Below are positions 30,286-44,180 of a DNA stretch of 64,000 bases, piece after piece; position 1 is the stretch's first letter; each line of letters starts with the position of its first letter. The notes below the pieces were generated by a model that did no database searches, was not told where the DNA came from, and saw only the letters and a list, made by a program, of their open reading frames with translations. A program made the translations under genes and the position numbers. This stretch comes from Cristatella mucedo (taxonomy: Eukaryota; Bryozoa; Phylactolaemata; Cristatellidae), in contig WPIO01000002.1 in the NCBI GenBank assembly GCA_009760855.2, positions 7,463,001 to 7,527,000 on the forward strand, written 5' to 3'.

Positions 30286-31369
30286 ATGTATGTATGTACA
30301 GGTCTGAACTCGATGGCCCTCGTGTCTGGGCAGACGCTATATCTGTGCGCCGAGGACCGATTAACTAGGATCTAAATAGCGGTCTCCCGTCTGAACAGAG
30401 ACCTCGAAGCCACACACTCACGGCACAGCTTCGGGTGGATCTTTCAGTCTTCTCTAAAAGCAGTAATCGGCAGTGCCCATCTAAAGTGCTTGCAGGCGCA
30501 CGCTTGTAGGGCTCCTGAAAGCCTCTGCAATATACAGCACATGTTTAGAAACCCTTTTGCGAACTGCACTCTGATACTTCGCGAACGAGGAAGTCAAGTC
30601 TAGCGCAAGCATCAGCCTCTTTCCATAACTTGCATCTCTCACTGGAGAGACGTGGTGGTACGTCTGTCTATTACGAGCAACCTTAACTGGGAGCTCAGAC
30701 GCAGAAAGAATTTATAGAAATTGCCAAAGGCATAGTTGAATAATTAAATGTAAAAATAAAAGACAAAATTCGCTAAGTTAAGTCCATGTCCAAGTGAACG
30801 GAAGTTGTACGAGTCTGAATGGTGGAAAAAGTGGCCATTCTGAATTTTTCTAGGTGTGGTATCGAAACAAGGAGCACACTTGAATATATAAGATGAAGAT
30901 AGAAATTAGAGAAACATCTGTGCCAAGACGGCAGTTCTTCCTCATCTAGAACAGTAAATACCCCACGGGTTAAGCATGTAAGAATTCGGAGAATAACTTA
31001 CCAAGACTCGGGCTTCGTGTTGCACATCTCAATGGGTAACTTCCAAAAGCAAGATCAACAAGTGATTTGTTTAATGAGTGGGAGTTTCTAAAATGCATAC
31101 GAAGCCATAGAGGCTTACACTCGTAATCAATCGGAGCTCACCAGCATATAATACTACAAATACTACTAATAATAAAAATAAAAATATTGAGCAGTTAACA
31201 TGAAGAGAGAAGTAAGGTTGACGAACATTTGGGTAAATAAAAATATAGAAGTAGCAAGCTGATGAACACATCTAAGCACCGATATGGATAGCTGAGCATT
31301 AGATACTTGAACTAATTTTTCTCTGAAACTCGGATACGTGCATTCCACTCGAATCTGTGTGGCATTCAC
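30285..31369. other. Unannotated spacer
   Basis: No gene, SINE or LINE is recognised on either strand. Confidence 0.4.
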
Positions 31370-31525
31370 ATTGGACCATGATAGCCCAGCCTCTTCACTA
31401 TCGAGGTCGCGTGTTCGAATCCTGCAGTGGGCGATCCTGGATTGCCAACTGCAAGGGATAGTAAAAGCCGTTAAGGCTCTCCTGCCGCTATGCAAATGAG
31501 GCTGAATCAGCTAATAGTAATCTTT
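31370..31525 (+). repeat. SINE-B copy
   Basis: A canonical box B GTTCGAATCC lies at about 31412, followed by the family-typical CTGCAGTGGGCGATCCTG and AAGGCTCTCCTGCCGCTA, then AATGAGGCTGAATCAGC. Related copies lie at 49.4 (+), 51.5 (-) and 52.9 kb (-). Its tail differs from SINE-A. Confidence 0.75.
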
Positions 31526-31806
31526 TAATATTTTTTTTATTAAAGACAAAAAATTTCATCACAATGAATTTTCTTATGGAGAACATTATAGAAAGTCTAT
31601 TATTGTGCGGAAAATTATTTCTCCAATTTTATCTTATGGCCATCATAGACCTGGCCAGGTGAGCCGTGAACGGAAAAGTTACCTGATCGCGGTCTAATGT
31701 TTCCTCGAGGTGTGACGCACGCGTTAGCGGTATCTTACGAAAATATCCATAATTTTTGTGATAATAATGCCTTTGCATAGCTTCTAAGACAAATGAATCT
31801 CAGTAT

Positions 31807-31820
31807 ATCACAGTATATCA

Positions 31821-31867
<47 letters not shown>

Positions 31868-31880
31868 TATATCACTTCCG
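31807..31880 (+). repeat. TA microsatellite
   Basis: Uninterrupted TA run flanked by CAGTATATCA repeats on both sides. Confidence 0.93.
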
Positions 31881-32309
31881 TAGGCTGTGAAGAAAGCCTA
31901 CAAGGTGCTAGTGAGAATAACTTATGCAGTTTGAGCACCCGTAGGAGCATGAACAAACTGGACGCCGAAAATGGTTCGAGGAATAGACAGATCTTATGCA
32001 AACTGTTTGATTTCAAGTCAATGGGGTATCGTGATGTCGCTCAGTAGTAATTCCCAAGTATTTTTGGAGCATAGAAACTGATGACGCGATCACCAAACGA
32101 TCCGTGTTTCACTGTAAGCGAAGCTAAACAACCAGAATCAGAGGACTGGGTGGTGCAGGTGGAAGCACCAGTAGCAAGCATTTCAGAAAGCTCCGCCGGA
32201 GCAATTAAGGTTGAGGGTGTCTCTACATAAACTAGTCAGATTAAAGACTGTCGCAGAGCGCTGATAAAGTAAAGCACTGTGATCCAGACCCTGAATCGAC
32301 TAGTCAAAA
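31881..32309. other. Unannotated spacer
   Basis: Nothing recognised. Confidence 0.4.
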
Positions 32310-33870
32310 CGATAGCATGTATCGTGTAATGTATCTCTGTCTTTAACTCTACAAAGCAGCGAGGACTGAGCGGGTGTCACTCTGGAGAGTTATTCAGTCG
32401 TACGCTCAAAGTCTTCGCGGCTTTTGGGAGACATACCAAAGCCATCACACTTCATCTCACGCATTAAGGAAATACTGGGACGCGTGGCTGAATCGGTAGG
32501 GCAATCGAGGTAGTGAGTAGCTTGGAAGTAGCTATTCGGGACGGCTGGAAAGGATGCGTCTCAGTCGGCAGCTACGGGGACGAATGTCGTTTCGTGAGAA
32601 CTGTAGAAGTGAATTCCACCGCCTCGAGCCTGGAGGAAAAAAGCTTCTGTTGCCAACGGTTTTCAAGCGTAGGAATGGACTAGCTACTCAAGTTTCCATA
32701 AAGGTACTGCGGTTACGTTAAAGCTATCAATGGTGCAGCAGCAGTTCAGTTAGGAGTGAAGGAGCCTAGGTACGGCAGTCCTTACAGGGCGTCAGAGTAA
32801 GAGTATCATTTGCTCCGTAGACGTTGATCCGACGTTGATTCATCGCAGCTCGTTCAGACACACGTTGCAGACACCTGAGGCTGAACCTCTTGGCTTTGTT
32901 GGCTAGCTTTGCATGTATATTCACCATGAGCTGCTGCGGCCTAATGGCTTTTCCGGTAGCCCAGCCAAGACGGAATTGTAGTAGTCCAGCCTAGAAAGAA
33001 CCAGGTGGCAGGGCTAGCAACATTTAAGCCAGCCACGGTTTTGGATACTCCCTAATCTTATACAGAAATCGAAAGTAGTGGTTAGCTGCGGAATCAGCCT
33101 TTTTAATGATGCCTTTAAACGTGAGCCGTTGTAAAAGACAGCACCTAGATTTTGAGCACATAGTGCTCGGTGCTCGAACTGCAGCATCATCAATTTGAGT
33201 AACAAAGTCTCTGAGCCCAGCCGAATGCTTGAAGTGTCCTGTGAGTAGGAGCTCGGTTTTATTGCCGTTTATTTTCAAGAAAATTGACCAAAATCAAGGA
33301 TAAAATTCTTGCAAGATAAACATTCAGTTTATCAGAAGGTGAAGTGGATTCTGGTGATTTAAATTACAAGTGCTGCTGAGCATCGTAAGCTACAAGTAGG
33401 TGGCCGATCACGATCTCCAGAGCTTTCATTTAAATTGAGAACAGCAAAAATTGAGAAATAACCCCTGGGACTCCACACGTGACTGTTCTGGTGATGGTAG
33501 TTGACCACCACACGAAACGGATTGAACAAGATCGGACAGTTCGACTTTAACCTCGCTAGTGTCTCGTCTGACAGACCAAATGTAGTTATTGATCGATCAA
33601 GTAGGACAACGTGATCAATATTGTCAAACGCAGCTAGTAGGTCAAGCAGGGCTAAGGCAGCAACGTTGCCGACATCGTTGCTGCTTAGTCTTGGTCATTA
33701 TTCACGCGGAGAAGAGTTTTAGCGGAGTAGTTTCTCTTGAATCCAGACTAAAATTCTTCTGATGATTCAACCTGTTCGATGTGATTTACAAGCGACAATT
33801 TTTTCTAATATCTTGGAGAAAAAAGGAAGAAGGTAAATTAGGCGATAGTTGTATAGGACGCCTAATAATA
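32310..33870 (-). mobile_element. LINE family B, degraded, antisense
   Basis: The low-coordinate end is the family-B 3' UTR (AATGTATCTCTGTCTTTAAC, shared with 42.4 and 61.9 kb). Reading leftward from 33870, recognisable RT pieces are ILEKIVACKSHR, ALLDLLAAFDNIDHVVLLD (33600-33660) and NGNKTELLLTGHFKHSAGL (33210-33270). Many stops and indels. An old copy. Confidence 0.8.
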
Positions 33871-33945
33871 TTAATACATTTGCACAGCGCCCTTAAAGAA
33901 TTGAATCTTTTTCTAGGCACTTTACAAATGCTGTATATAAACCTC
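33871..33945 (-). mobile_element. Degraded LINE/SINE 3' hairpin end
   Basis: AATATTAATACATTTGCACAGCGCCC...CTAGGCACTTTACAAATGCTG is the reverse complement of the common hairpin end. Too short to tell LINE from SINE-A. Confidence 0.7.
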
Positions 33946-34479
33946 TTCAGCCTATCCAGACTTTATAAGTACTGATCTAACGACGTTCGGTTTTTGCAAG
34001 AGTTTGTAATGAATCCGTTATCGAGAGAAGAGATACAAATCTGAGTTATCGCAGAGCTGAATTTTTCGATCAGTGAAAGCACCAAGGAAATTATATCGGG
34101 TCTTTAGGGGAAGAGCTATTTTTTCTTAACTTTAGTAAGGTAGCCAATTCATACATAGAAACATAGAAACCTAAGAATTTTGTTTAATTAGATTATATGT
34201 TGTGACTAGACACTTGCTTTAGTCGGAGATGGCTTTATGAAGAAGGCACAAATATGCCCCATTTTTTCCAAAAAAGAATAGGGAAAAATTATCGGCTAAC
34301 CGTTAATATCCGAGTCTTATCTCGGTGTTGAATAGCGAAGGAATTGCTGTCTTGTCAAGATTGCTTGAGTGTTGGCATACTTATATTGGTGTATTAGTAT
34401 TGAGTCTGACTTGTAGGACTTCAGTTTTCGACTAGGAAAAAAGGAATTGGCTTTTTCTGAACTTCCTCCTATCTAATAA
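33946..34479. other. Unannotated spacer
   Basis: Nothing recognised. Confidence 0.4.
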
Positions 34480-37400
34480 TTACAGCGAGAAGGTGCGTCC
34501 TACCATCCGTCACGGGGTAAACCGGGGCACTTCCGAGACTCGGCAAAATGGCACAGCACTATCTTCTGTGATGACTCAGTAAAGCGAGTAACTCTATCGG
34601 CCAGACTTAACGCTTGCCTTTGGAATCCTCGCTCAATGTGCAATCAACCTCTAGTAATAAGCGAGCTTATTTCTGAAAATTGTATCGACCTGCTCGCCCT
34701 AACTGAAACTTGGCTGAAGTCGATAAACTGCCCGACGACAATTAAAGACGCTACTCCATCTGGTTTCTCGTTCTTTCACACCCCTAGATCAATCAAAACT
34801 GAAGGTGGAGTTGCTATTGTCGTGCGCTCGACATTCAACTTCAAGTCGTTTGCAGTACCCTCGAAGCAGTCTTTTGAATCAATTGTCTTGGTCTCACCCG
34901 AAAACAAGCTACCGATAGTGGCAGTAGTCTATCGCCCACCAGGTACCCAATCCTCCTTTATCTCAGATTTCTCCGATCTCATTTCGATTCTGTGTGCAAG
35001 AAATCGATCCTTCCTCGTTATGGGTGATTTCAACGTTCACTTTGATAACTTATCTGACGCTTTCAGCACCGAATTTCGTGCATTGACTGACTCATTGTCT
35101 CTTGTGGCTCATGTGCATGGCCCTACCCACATCAAGGGTCACACACTCGACCAGATTTTCTCATACAACTGCACTTTGTCATCACCAATTATTCCCAAAT
35201 CCTGCTTATCTGACCACATGCAGATCTCATTCAATCTACAGTGTGTGTGCCCACATCCTCCTCTAAAATTACGTGTGAATCGCGAAACCTCAAGACCCTT
35301 GACATCGATGCTGTCCGTGCGAGAATATCTGCTTCACCTCTGCTACTCAGTCCTCCCTCCGATCTGTCAACATTGGTAGATAGCTACAACACGACACTAG
35401 CTGACACGCTCGACGAGTTTGCACCTCTGACAAAGCGCACACTGCACCCCCGCCCAGACGGCCAATGGTTAACCACAGACATTAAACTAGCCAATTCTTC
35501 TAACCAAAAGCTTGAAAAAGCATACAAAAGATCCGGACTAGCTGTCCATCGACAGGCATATGAAGACTACTGTAGGTCGTACCAATCGATTCTAGCAAAG
35601 GCCAAGTCTAGCTTATATAGAAACCTTGTTGAATCACAGGTGCACAATCCAAAAATGCTGATGTCAACAATAGACCATCTCCTCAACCGTGCCCAGATTA
35701 GCTCCTTACCTGATGATCCTGGTGATGATCTAGCCGATCGCTTCTCTCGATTCTTTGTACAGAAGATAGACAAGATCAGGGAGTCCATCCCTTCGATGAC
35801 AACCTCCCCACTAGAATGCTGTTCCTCGGTTCCTGGCTGCACCTCAATGTCTGCATTTAATCAGGTCACTAGTGATCTAGTCCTAAAGTTCGTATCTCAA
35901 TCAAAGAAGACAACAAGTCCTCTGGACCCTATTCCCACTGTCCTGCTCCTACGTTGCATTGATCTGCTGCTGCCATGCATAACGAAAATCATTGATATGT
36001 TATTAGCCTCAGGTCATGTCCCAGCCCCTTTCAAAAAAGCTGTAGTCAGGCCACTTCTCAAGAAAGCTACACTAGACCAAGAGAACTTAAGCAACTACCG
36101 CCCACTTTCCCTTCTACCATTCCTATAAAAAACACTGGAACGGGTCATGGCAGACGAGCTGAACTCATATATCGAAACCTCACACCTTGCTAGTAAGTTC
36201 CAGTCTGGCTTTAGAGCTAATCACTGCACAGAGTCAGCATTGCTTTGGGTATACAACGACCTACTTAGGAATGCAGACATGGGTAGAGTGTCTCTGCTTG
36301 TTTTGCTTGATCTTTTGGCAGCTTTTGATACCATCGATCACAAAGTTCTTCTAGAGCGCCTCTCATCTCGCCTGGGCATCACTGGCACTGCTCTGCAGTG
36401 GTTTAGGTCCTATCTCAGTGGGAGCCTCCAGAGTATTGACGTGAATAGACAAAGATCATCTGAAGTACCTCTGAAAAATTTGGTACCTCAGGGCTCCGCG
36501 CTAGGTCCGGTTCTTTTCACGGTATATACTCTCCCTCTTGCTGATGTGATTGCCAAGCACAATCTAGGCTTTCACTTCTATGCGGATGACACTCAGATCT
36601 ACCTTTGCTTTCATCCCTCCCAGCCTTCGAGCATCTCAAATTCTCTCAACTCACTTGTTCCATGCATTGATGACATCCGCACATGGATGGCAGCAAATTT
36701 TCTAAAACTAAACAATGATAAAAATAACTTACTAGTTATGAGCAAACCCAGTGTGATTCGTAGATTGGAAAGGCTGACTCTCAAAATTGGCTCTGCAAGC
36801 ATATCTCCAGTTGAATCAGCTTGAAATCTAGGTGTCATGTTCCAAAGCGACCTCTCGTTAGACGACTATATCAGCTCCACAGTCAAATCCGCCTATTTTC
36901 AGCTTCACAACATTGCTAAAATTCGGGCTTGTTTAGATAAGGATACCACGTCCAAGTTGGTCCATGCATTCGTGACATCCCGTCTCGACTTCTGAAACTC
37001 ACTGCTTACTGGCCTACCAGGATGTGTGATCAGACGATTGCAGCTGGTGCAAAACTCGGTAGCTAGACTTGTCTGTCGTGAGCGTCGCAGTTTCCACATT
37101 ACTCCACTTCTCGCCGACCTGCACTGGCTACCAGTCAAGCAACGGATTGACTTCAAGGTTTTGTCGCTCACTTTTAGGTCCCTATTCTATAGCTCTAGCC
37201 TATCTCTCAGATATACTACCCCATCAGGCCAAGCATCGTACCACCCGCTTATCCAACAGTCTACAAATACCTCATACAAACCTTAAATCCTTTGGAGACC
37301 GTGCATTTAGTTCGTATGCTCCCAAAGCCTGGAACTCCCTCCCGACCTGCGTCAGAACATTCCCTGACCTGACCACATTTAAAAGGAACTCAAAAACACA

Positions 37401-37672
37401 CCTATCTAGGACAGCATTTAGTGGGTCCTTGTGATTCGTCATTGGTGTGCTTATGCGTGCTGACACTGTGCATGCTGCCACTAACCACATTTGCATGCTG
37501 AGTCTGTACATGTCACCCTTAACCATATTATTCATTTTGTTTGTTTTTCAAGCATGATAAGCATGATATTACTCACCATTCAATTGCATTTCCCTTTGCA
37601 GCAAATGTAAAGCGCCTAGAAAGAGATTAAGTTCTTTGACGGTGCTTTATCAAGTGCATTATTATTATAATT
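34480..37672 (+). mobile_element. LINE family A copy A3, longest copy
   Basis: The only copy here that includes the APE-type endonuclease: LWNPRS, ALTETWLK, VVYRPPGTQ, VMGDFNVHFD and LSDHMQIS (34600-35225). A frameshift near 35270 leads to the linker and RT (35241-36128), then TAA at 36126-36128, RT core 36147-36824 with FYADDTQIYL, TGA at about 36822, and the C-terminal part to 37434. The 3' UTR, hairpin (37607-37650) and tail follow. The motif B block is altered (LVPQGSALGP). A TGA at about 36993 is shared with copy A4. The 5' edge is uncertain and no ORF1 is recognised. Confidence 0.92.
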
Positions 37673-37675
37673 ATT

Positions 37676-37981
37676 ATGCCCATATGCAGTGAGCTGCTTG
37701 TGTTTCTCAGGTCCCAAAACATGATTAACGGACAAGTTTTAATAAGCCGGTTGCTTTCGCTAGATACGCATAATGTTAGCAGGATTATATCGAAGGGGTC
37801 CGGTGCAGAACCGCCGCTTTCTAGTACCGAGGTTTGCAGTGATCACGATGCTCAATATCATCTTGCTGTCTTTCAGCCAGTTAAAGACAACATTGTATCA
37901 GCATATATGAACTTATTCAAACAGATAGAAGAATTCTACTACTTTTTAGGCGGAAGAGTGATAGGGACTGGCCAGAGTTAA
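37676..37981 (+). other. 101-codon ORF, unrecognised
   Basis: An open frame just after the LINE tail with no domain, splice signal or family I can name. It may be chance; length and composition are only weakly in favour of coding. Confidence 0.2.
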
Positions 37982-38437
37982 ATCATGAGAGATGCTTCCT
38001 GTTAATTCTTTCGCTGCTGCCTTATATAGTTCTTTTTTCCTTTGCTGGTGCAAAAGTGTTGGTCCTGTCGTGAACATGTGCAATGGCCCATAGTATTTTT
38101 AAAAATCGGTGACCAATCTATAATTTTTAAATGGATTTGAATATGTGAATCCTTCCCGTAAACGGTAGAACTTATGAATCGCTCGCCGGCGATGAAAAAT
38201 TTACGGAGATCCCGTGCAATTGACCTATGGTATGAGAACACGTGCAATTCACCTGGAGTATGAGAGCCCGTGCAGTTTTTATTCACATTTGTATGAAAAA
38301 ATTTACTTTTATGGTAATGCTAAAAAATTGAATGGAAATTTAAGTGAATGAAAAGATTTAGGTGTTTGGTTTTTTAATATATGGTAACAAATTTCCGAAA
38401 AAAGAACAGTTCTAGAAGTTTCATTTGCATCAAACTT

Positions 38438-38545
38438 GTAGAAACGCCCTAATGCACCTTGATTTCTGTCTAGGCTCTTTGCATATCATGGAGGGCTCGA
38501 GCCCACGATCTTGGCCATTAAGGCGAGCCAATAACCCGAGGGACG
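38438..38545 (-). repeat. SINE-A, degraded copy, antisense
   Basis: Reverse complement shows a box B-like GGGCTCGAGCCC (38493-38504) followed by a decayed tail (GCAAAGAGCCTAGACAGAAA...). The head is mostly lost. Confidence 0.6.
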
Positions 38546-38679
38546 AACTTCAGCTCTCTGTTCTGATATGGAATAGATTCCAATAAAAAAAGGGCTAAGC
38601 TCGCCATATATTTGAGCAACTATCGCCGAAAACAACGCGAGAGACGAACAGATTCCCACAAACGTCAAGCGTAAGGGTG

Positions 38680-39838
38680 ACCTGACCAAACAGCCCAGGA
38701 CAAAATAGTCCAGTCAAAACAGTTCAATAAAGTAAATAATTTCGGAGTGTCTACAATAGAAAAAAAACTATTACATCATGAATACTCACTATATCAATAA
38801 TACATAAATAACTAATGAATATTAAATTGAATTGGTATAGAACTTTCATCATGAGTAAAGCGTTATGAAGATTTAAGTAAAAATTATTACAATGTAAAAT
38901 CGACATATTTTTACATCAAATGAGTCGCAAATTAGATTTTCAGATTGTGTGTGATTCTACAAAGTTAATCCGTATAGTCAATATCACCGTAGGTTGGAAC
39001 AAGAGTTTGAAGACGCCGGTTGTGTTGCACGTACTTCACCTTCGATGCGTCCGGTTGTCGGTTACCCGCATGGAAACGAGGGATGCGTATCTTCACTCTG
39101 TCCTGTTTTTTTCAAAATAGTTTGATGAGTTTGAATACAGATGGGTAATAACAGTCAATGGTCTGTGGAAAGGCGCCGTGTCACGAAAAGATGAAAACAA
39201 TATTTGGCAGCAAACGTATACAAAAATAAATAAGAAAAAATGTGGAATATTTAATTATTTTAGTTAATAAATTAATCTTTAAATACAGTCAGCCCCAAAT
39301 TAACGAATAGATTGGTACTGGACAACCATCGTAAGTTGAGTTTTAGTAAGTTTATAGTGGCATGGGATGCGTTCTACTTTGATAATTTCTGACTCTGTTA
39401 GACATCGTTTCCTCCCTGATATTTCCGGCGTTGTCAAATCTACTGACTGCGCGCGGAACTCGAAGGTTTTCTGGAGAAATTTTAATTTTCAATTTTCTGT
39501 GTGTGACCGTTGCCGAGTTTGTATCTATACCTTTATCTCTATCTCTAACTCCTTGCATCTTCTGTATATCTTGTCGGGGCCGACTGAATTTCTTATTCTG
39601 TATAATGCAATTTTTGATATATTTTTACTTTTTAACCTGTTTAATAAAACATATTTTAAAAATTGATTTCATTATCTTAATGGAATAAGTTTCATGTTAT
39701 AGCTAAAGGCAATATACCAAACTCATACAAAAATTTAATTACTCATGGCGTTTTTGTCGAGGCTATTTTGTCCACCTCCATCAAATTGGGCTATTTTGTC
39801 TGGGCTATTTTTGTCAGCGGCTATTTTTTCTGGAATGC
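38680..39838. mobile_element. Possible DNA element with inverted terminal unit arrays
   Basis: The right end carries about four direct units of GGCTATTTTGTC spaced 15-18 bp (39771-39832). The left end carries about three inverted, more diverged units (38681-38725, e.g. GGACAAAATAGTCC). The AT-rich interior of about 1 kb has no recognisable transposase. It could be a non-autonomous fold-back transposon. Confidence 0.4.
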
Positions 39839-39989
39839 CGGTGTAAGGAACTCGGCACAGGACTAACGGTCATCAAACGTAGCAATGAAAAGAAACCTAA
39901 TAAGATCAATAAGCGTTACTGTGGGATTTCTGCTCCAAACTTCCAGCTTCACGAATTCAATTACGATATCCGTGATTTTTAATAATACT

Positions 39990-40075
39990 AATAACAATGC
40001 AATTGATAAAGAGCACTCAGAGAACTCAATCTCTTTCTAGGCACTTTACAAATTTGCTGATTTTTTGTGAGTCTT
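39990..40075 (-). mobile_element. Degraded LINE 3' end
   Basis: AATAATACTAATAACAATGC tail plus hairpin remnant (AGAGCACTCAGAG...CTAGGCACTTTAC) in reverse orientation. Confidence 0.75.
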
Positions 40076-41059
40076 CGCTGGTCGAGCAATATGTAGTTAT
40101 ACTTCTGACAGTAGTCGCTAAGAAAAAATTCACCTTTGTTTTTGCAACAACATCCACTCGACTAAATATCTGTTAATAAAATACTCCTCGTGCAGACAAG
40201 AAATATTGAAAACAGCAGGCTAAGGCTTTCTTGGATTAACAGTTAGTATCTCGTGGCAGGGGAATTAAAACTTGACATTGCGGAAAAATGTCCCGCTAAA
40301 CTTCAACTCGATTTAAACAGAAGTAGTGCATAATATATATATATATGTCTTGCGATGCTTTTGTTGTAACTTCCTTATGTTTAATTCTAACGATATTTTT
40401 AATGTAGAATATAGTTCCTATTGAGCCCGAAACGTTTCGAACTCGGCGGAAAATCTTGCCTACTAAACACATTGAACGGAAAGAATGTTTCTCGGGCACA
40501 GAAGTGACAATCTTTAGCCGAGTCTCGGGTAAAATGTGTTCACCGTTTGTGACTTTATCACTCCAGTTTATCTTTCCTACATGAAATTGCTACCCAGCGT
40601 CCTGCTTCAAGCAAAATTTGTAAAGCTTGCTTTGATTTACGCTCTACCTGGTAAATTGAAGCCGCCAAGCGTCCAGCAGTAATTCACAAAAATAACCGTA
40701 TCACGAATTTGTTTTACTAGAAAGAGGCTGCATTGTGCCATTTATTCATTTCTCAACTACTTGGAAATCATCGTCGCACTGTGCCATGGGCCACCTATTT
40801 AGACTGAAATGGATAAAAATAGGAAAAAATACATTTATATAGCTCCCAATGACAACTAAATCTCTTTCTCGGTACTTAGCACATGCTCTAAAAGATGCAC
40901 GTCAATACGCTTAGTGATAACGGGCAAAAAGTCAACATGCTCACGCACGTAAAGGTCAATTCGCAAGGACATTTCGCTGGTCAATTCACAAGGAAGACCA
41001 CCGCGTTAAGCTCCTTCGTAAGTTTGTGCATGTCCACGCTGGGCGTCGCACACGCATGG
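40076..41059. other. Unannotated spacer with a short LINE tail remnant
   Basis: A further hairpin-like remnant occurs at about 40840-40890 (TATATAGCTCCCAATGACAA...CTCGGTACTTAGCACATGC). Otherwise nothing is recognised. Confidence 0.45.
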
Positions 41060-41850
41060 ACCAGCGTGGATAATGGCACCCCTGTCTTGGCCCGCTCAAT
41101 GTTGCGCAGCTGAAAGCGGAAGGAGCCCAGACTCTGCGGAGCGTGCTGGGCCTCAGCGCCGCTGGCTTTCAGCAGCGCCAACTCTACCGTCGTCCGTTCG
41201 TCTCGGCGCGTTCCGCCCGTCCGTCCCCAGAGAGCTGCGTCCGGCCCTGGGCATCCGGGGCATCGGCGTCCGCGCTCTCTGCCTGCGCCAGCCGCTCGCA
41301 GCCTGCGGAGCCTCGCGAGCCTCGCGAGTGCGCGCGAAGCTTCGAGTGCGCGCGCGCGCGGCGGGCGCAGGCGCTCTGACACCGGCTCAAGCCTCTTCAG
41401 CTGGCCACTTCCCTTCGGCTCGGGATCCGCCGCCGCCGCCGCCGCCGACGCCGCCGCCCCTTCGGCTGACTCCAGCTCGCGGCCGCCGCTCTCTCGCCGG
41501 CACCGACTTCGGCCCTTCGCGTTCCTCTTCTCACCGACGTGCGAAACGCACCGAGCTGGGCCGAACCGCAGCGGGACGGCGGCCCGCCCGCCCGCCCGCC
41601 CGCAGGTGTGGACTCGTCTCTTCGCCCGGCAATCGTTCGCTCCCGACGACGTCCTTCGCGTGCGGCGAGACGCTGCGAGCGCATTCCGCGGTCGCTGCCG
41701 CTGCCGCCAGGGTTCGCGCGCGAATTGCAAGTCTCTCCCGTCGAGCGTGCTCCTACTGTGTGGGCAAATGGCGCACGGTAAGCACGTCGAGCATCGTCTC
41801 CGGCCGTCGAGCGTGCTCTCCCTCGAGCACTGATGCGAATCGTTAATCTA
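41060..41850. promoter_or_regulatory. CpG-rich island
   Basis: Very GC- and CpG-rich with long overlapping ORFs on both strands, which high GC produces by chance. A donor-like CACG|GTAAGC lies at about 41776 (+). It probably marks a promoter/first-exon region; gene identity and strand cannot be set. Confidence 0.5.
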
Positions 41851-42409
41851 GTAATCGTCGGGCTTACTGTAGTCGGGGAGCCACTCTTGAAGTGCACTCG
41901 CCGAATAGCGGCTCAGTCTGCAATAAACCCTGATAATATGCGACATGACTAACGAGGACGACATAGACCTGTTTGCTTTGACCGCGGTATGACTGAAATT
42001 GACCAACTATAACAAATACCATCCATCCCGACAGGCACCAGCTAAAACTTGCGGAGGACTGGCCACTGTCGCACATTCCTCCCCTCAATTTTCAGGCTGT
42101 TTGCAGCCTTCTAGAAGTAGTCTTTTGAATCTCTTGTTTTATTTAGTCCCTTCGACTCCAAGTAGCCAATCGTACTAGTAATCGATCGCCACCCCCATAG
42201 GTATCGAGTCTTCTTTTATTTCAGATTGTTATAACCTCAATTGGATACTGTGTGCAAAAAATCGTCCCCTCCTCCGTTCCTCGGTCATTTCAACATTAAT
42301 TTCAACGACTCAACTGAAGCTTTAACTACTGAATTGCAGCTCTGACCGGCTCATTTTCTCTTACGGCCTATATGAACGACCCCACCAGTAACACAGGTCA
42401 CACACTCGT

Positions 42410-42622
42410 TGTATGTATGTATTTATGTATGCATCTCCGTCTGTAACTCCACAAAGTCATAAAAACCATGTGGGTGTTACGCATGAGAGTTTTGTATAGC
42501 ACACTCACAGCCTAAGCGGCATTCGGTAGCCAACAGACTTCGTCTCACGCAACAAAGAGAACGTGGGAAGCATAGCAGAGTGGGGAGAGCAGTTGAGGTA
42601 GTGAGTAGTGGTATTCTCCTAG
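42410..42622 (-). mobile_element. LINE family B 3' fragment, nested
   Basis: ATGTATGTATTTATGTATGC, then the block with CTCCACAAAGTCATAAAAAC and AGCCTAAGCGGC...GTAGCCAACAGACTTCGTCT shared with 61.9-62.0 kb, in reverse orientation. Confidence 0.8.
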
Positions 42623-42954
42623 GCTTGTATGCTATCGTCTCTTGCTACTACCAGTGTCTGCAAAACCTGGTCGCATGCGATACACATTCAGGCCGAAGAT
42701 TGTGCCCTCCTCCTCGGTAACCAAAATCATCTGAAATTCGAGAAACCACGAGACACTTCCCCGTAAGAAAATATGTCCAATGCTTATACTGCTCAGTATC
42801 CTTGCCTCGCTGGTGCAATGGTGCAACGCGACACTGGCCGACGTTCCGGGTGAGTTTGCTTCTCTGACTAAGCTAACTGTATGCTCTCGCCCTGATGGCC
42901 TTTGATATTACCTCAGACATTAAACTAGCTAGGTCTATACTACTACTACTACTA

Positions 42955-43315
42955 CTAATAATAATAATAATAATAATAATAATACGCTTGATAAAGCGCC
43001 TTCAGAGAACTCAATCTCTCTCTAGGCGCTTTACATTTGCTGCAAAGGGAAATGCAATTGAATGGTGAGGAATATCATGCTTGATAAACAACATGAATAA
43101 CATGGTTAGGGGTGACATGAACAGGGTCAGCATTCAAATGTGGTCAGTGGCAGCATGCAGTGTCAGCACGCACAAGCACATCAAGGACGAATCACAGGGA
43201 CCCACTAAATGCTGTCCAAAATAGGTGTGTATTTACATTTTTTTTAAATGTGGTCAGGTCAGGGGATGTTCTGACGCAGGTCGGGAGGGGGTTCCTAAGC
43301 ACAAGCTTGGGAGAA
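42955..43315 (-). mobile_element. LINE-A 3' end, nested antisense
   Basis: AATAAT tail, hairpin (42991-43033), 3' UTR and the last ~25 codons of the ORF (RTAFSGSL region near 43200). It splits the older LINE between its TDIKLA and EAYKRSG-like blocks. Confidence 0.9.
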
Positions 43316-43610
43316 CATGCAAAAAGTCAGGAGTGACTGCCCATCAACAGGCATTCGAAGATTACTGACGAACATACCAATCTATCTTATCAAGGACCGA
43401 GTCCAGTTTCTATTAAAAATATAGTCAAATTACAGCAGCACAATCCAAAAATGCTGATGTCCGCAGTCAACTATCTCCTTAAATGCTAACTGGTTAGCAC
43501 CATATCTAGTGATCGCTGTGGTGATCTAGCGGATCGCTTCTTCAGCTTTTAGTCACGAAATAGAAAAGATCAGAGATCCGCCTCGGAGGTAACCGCATTG
43601 TCAAGGGAAT

Positions 43611-44180
<570 letters not shown>

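Noticed and set aside
40981-41897. 250-codon ORFs on both strands of the CpG island
   Set aside because: High GC removes stop codons by chance; composition is Arg/Ala/Pro noise and opposite-strand frames overlap fully.
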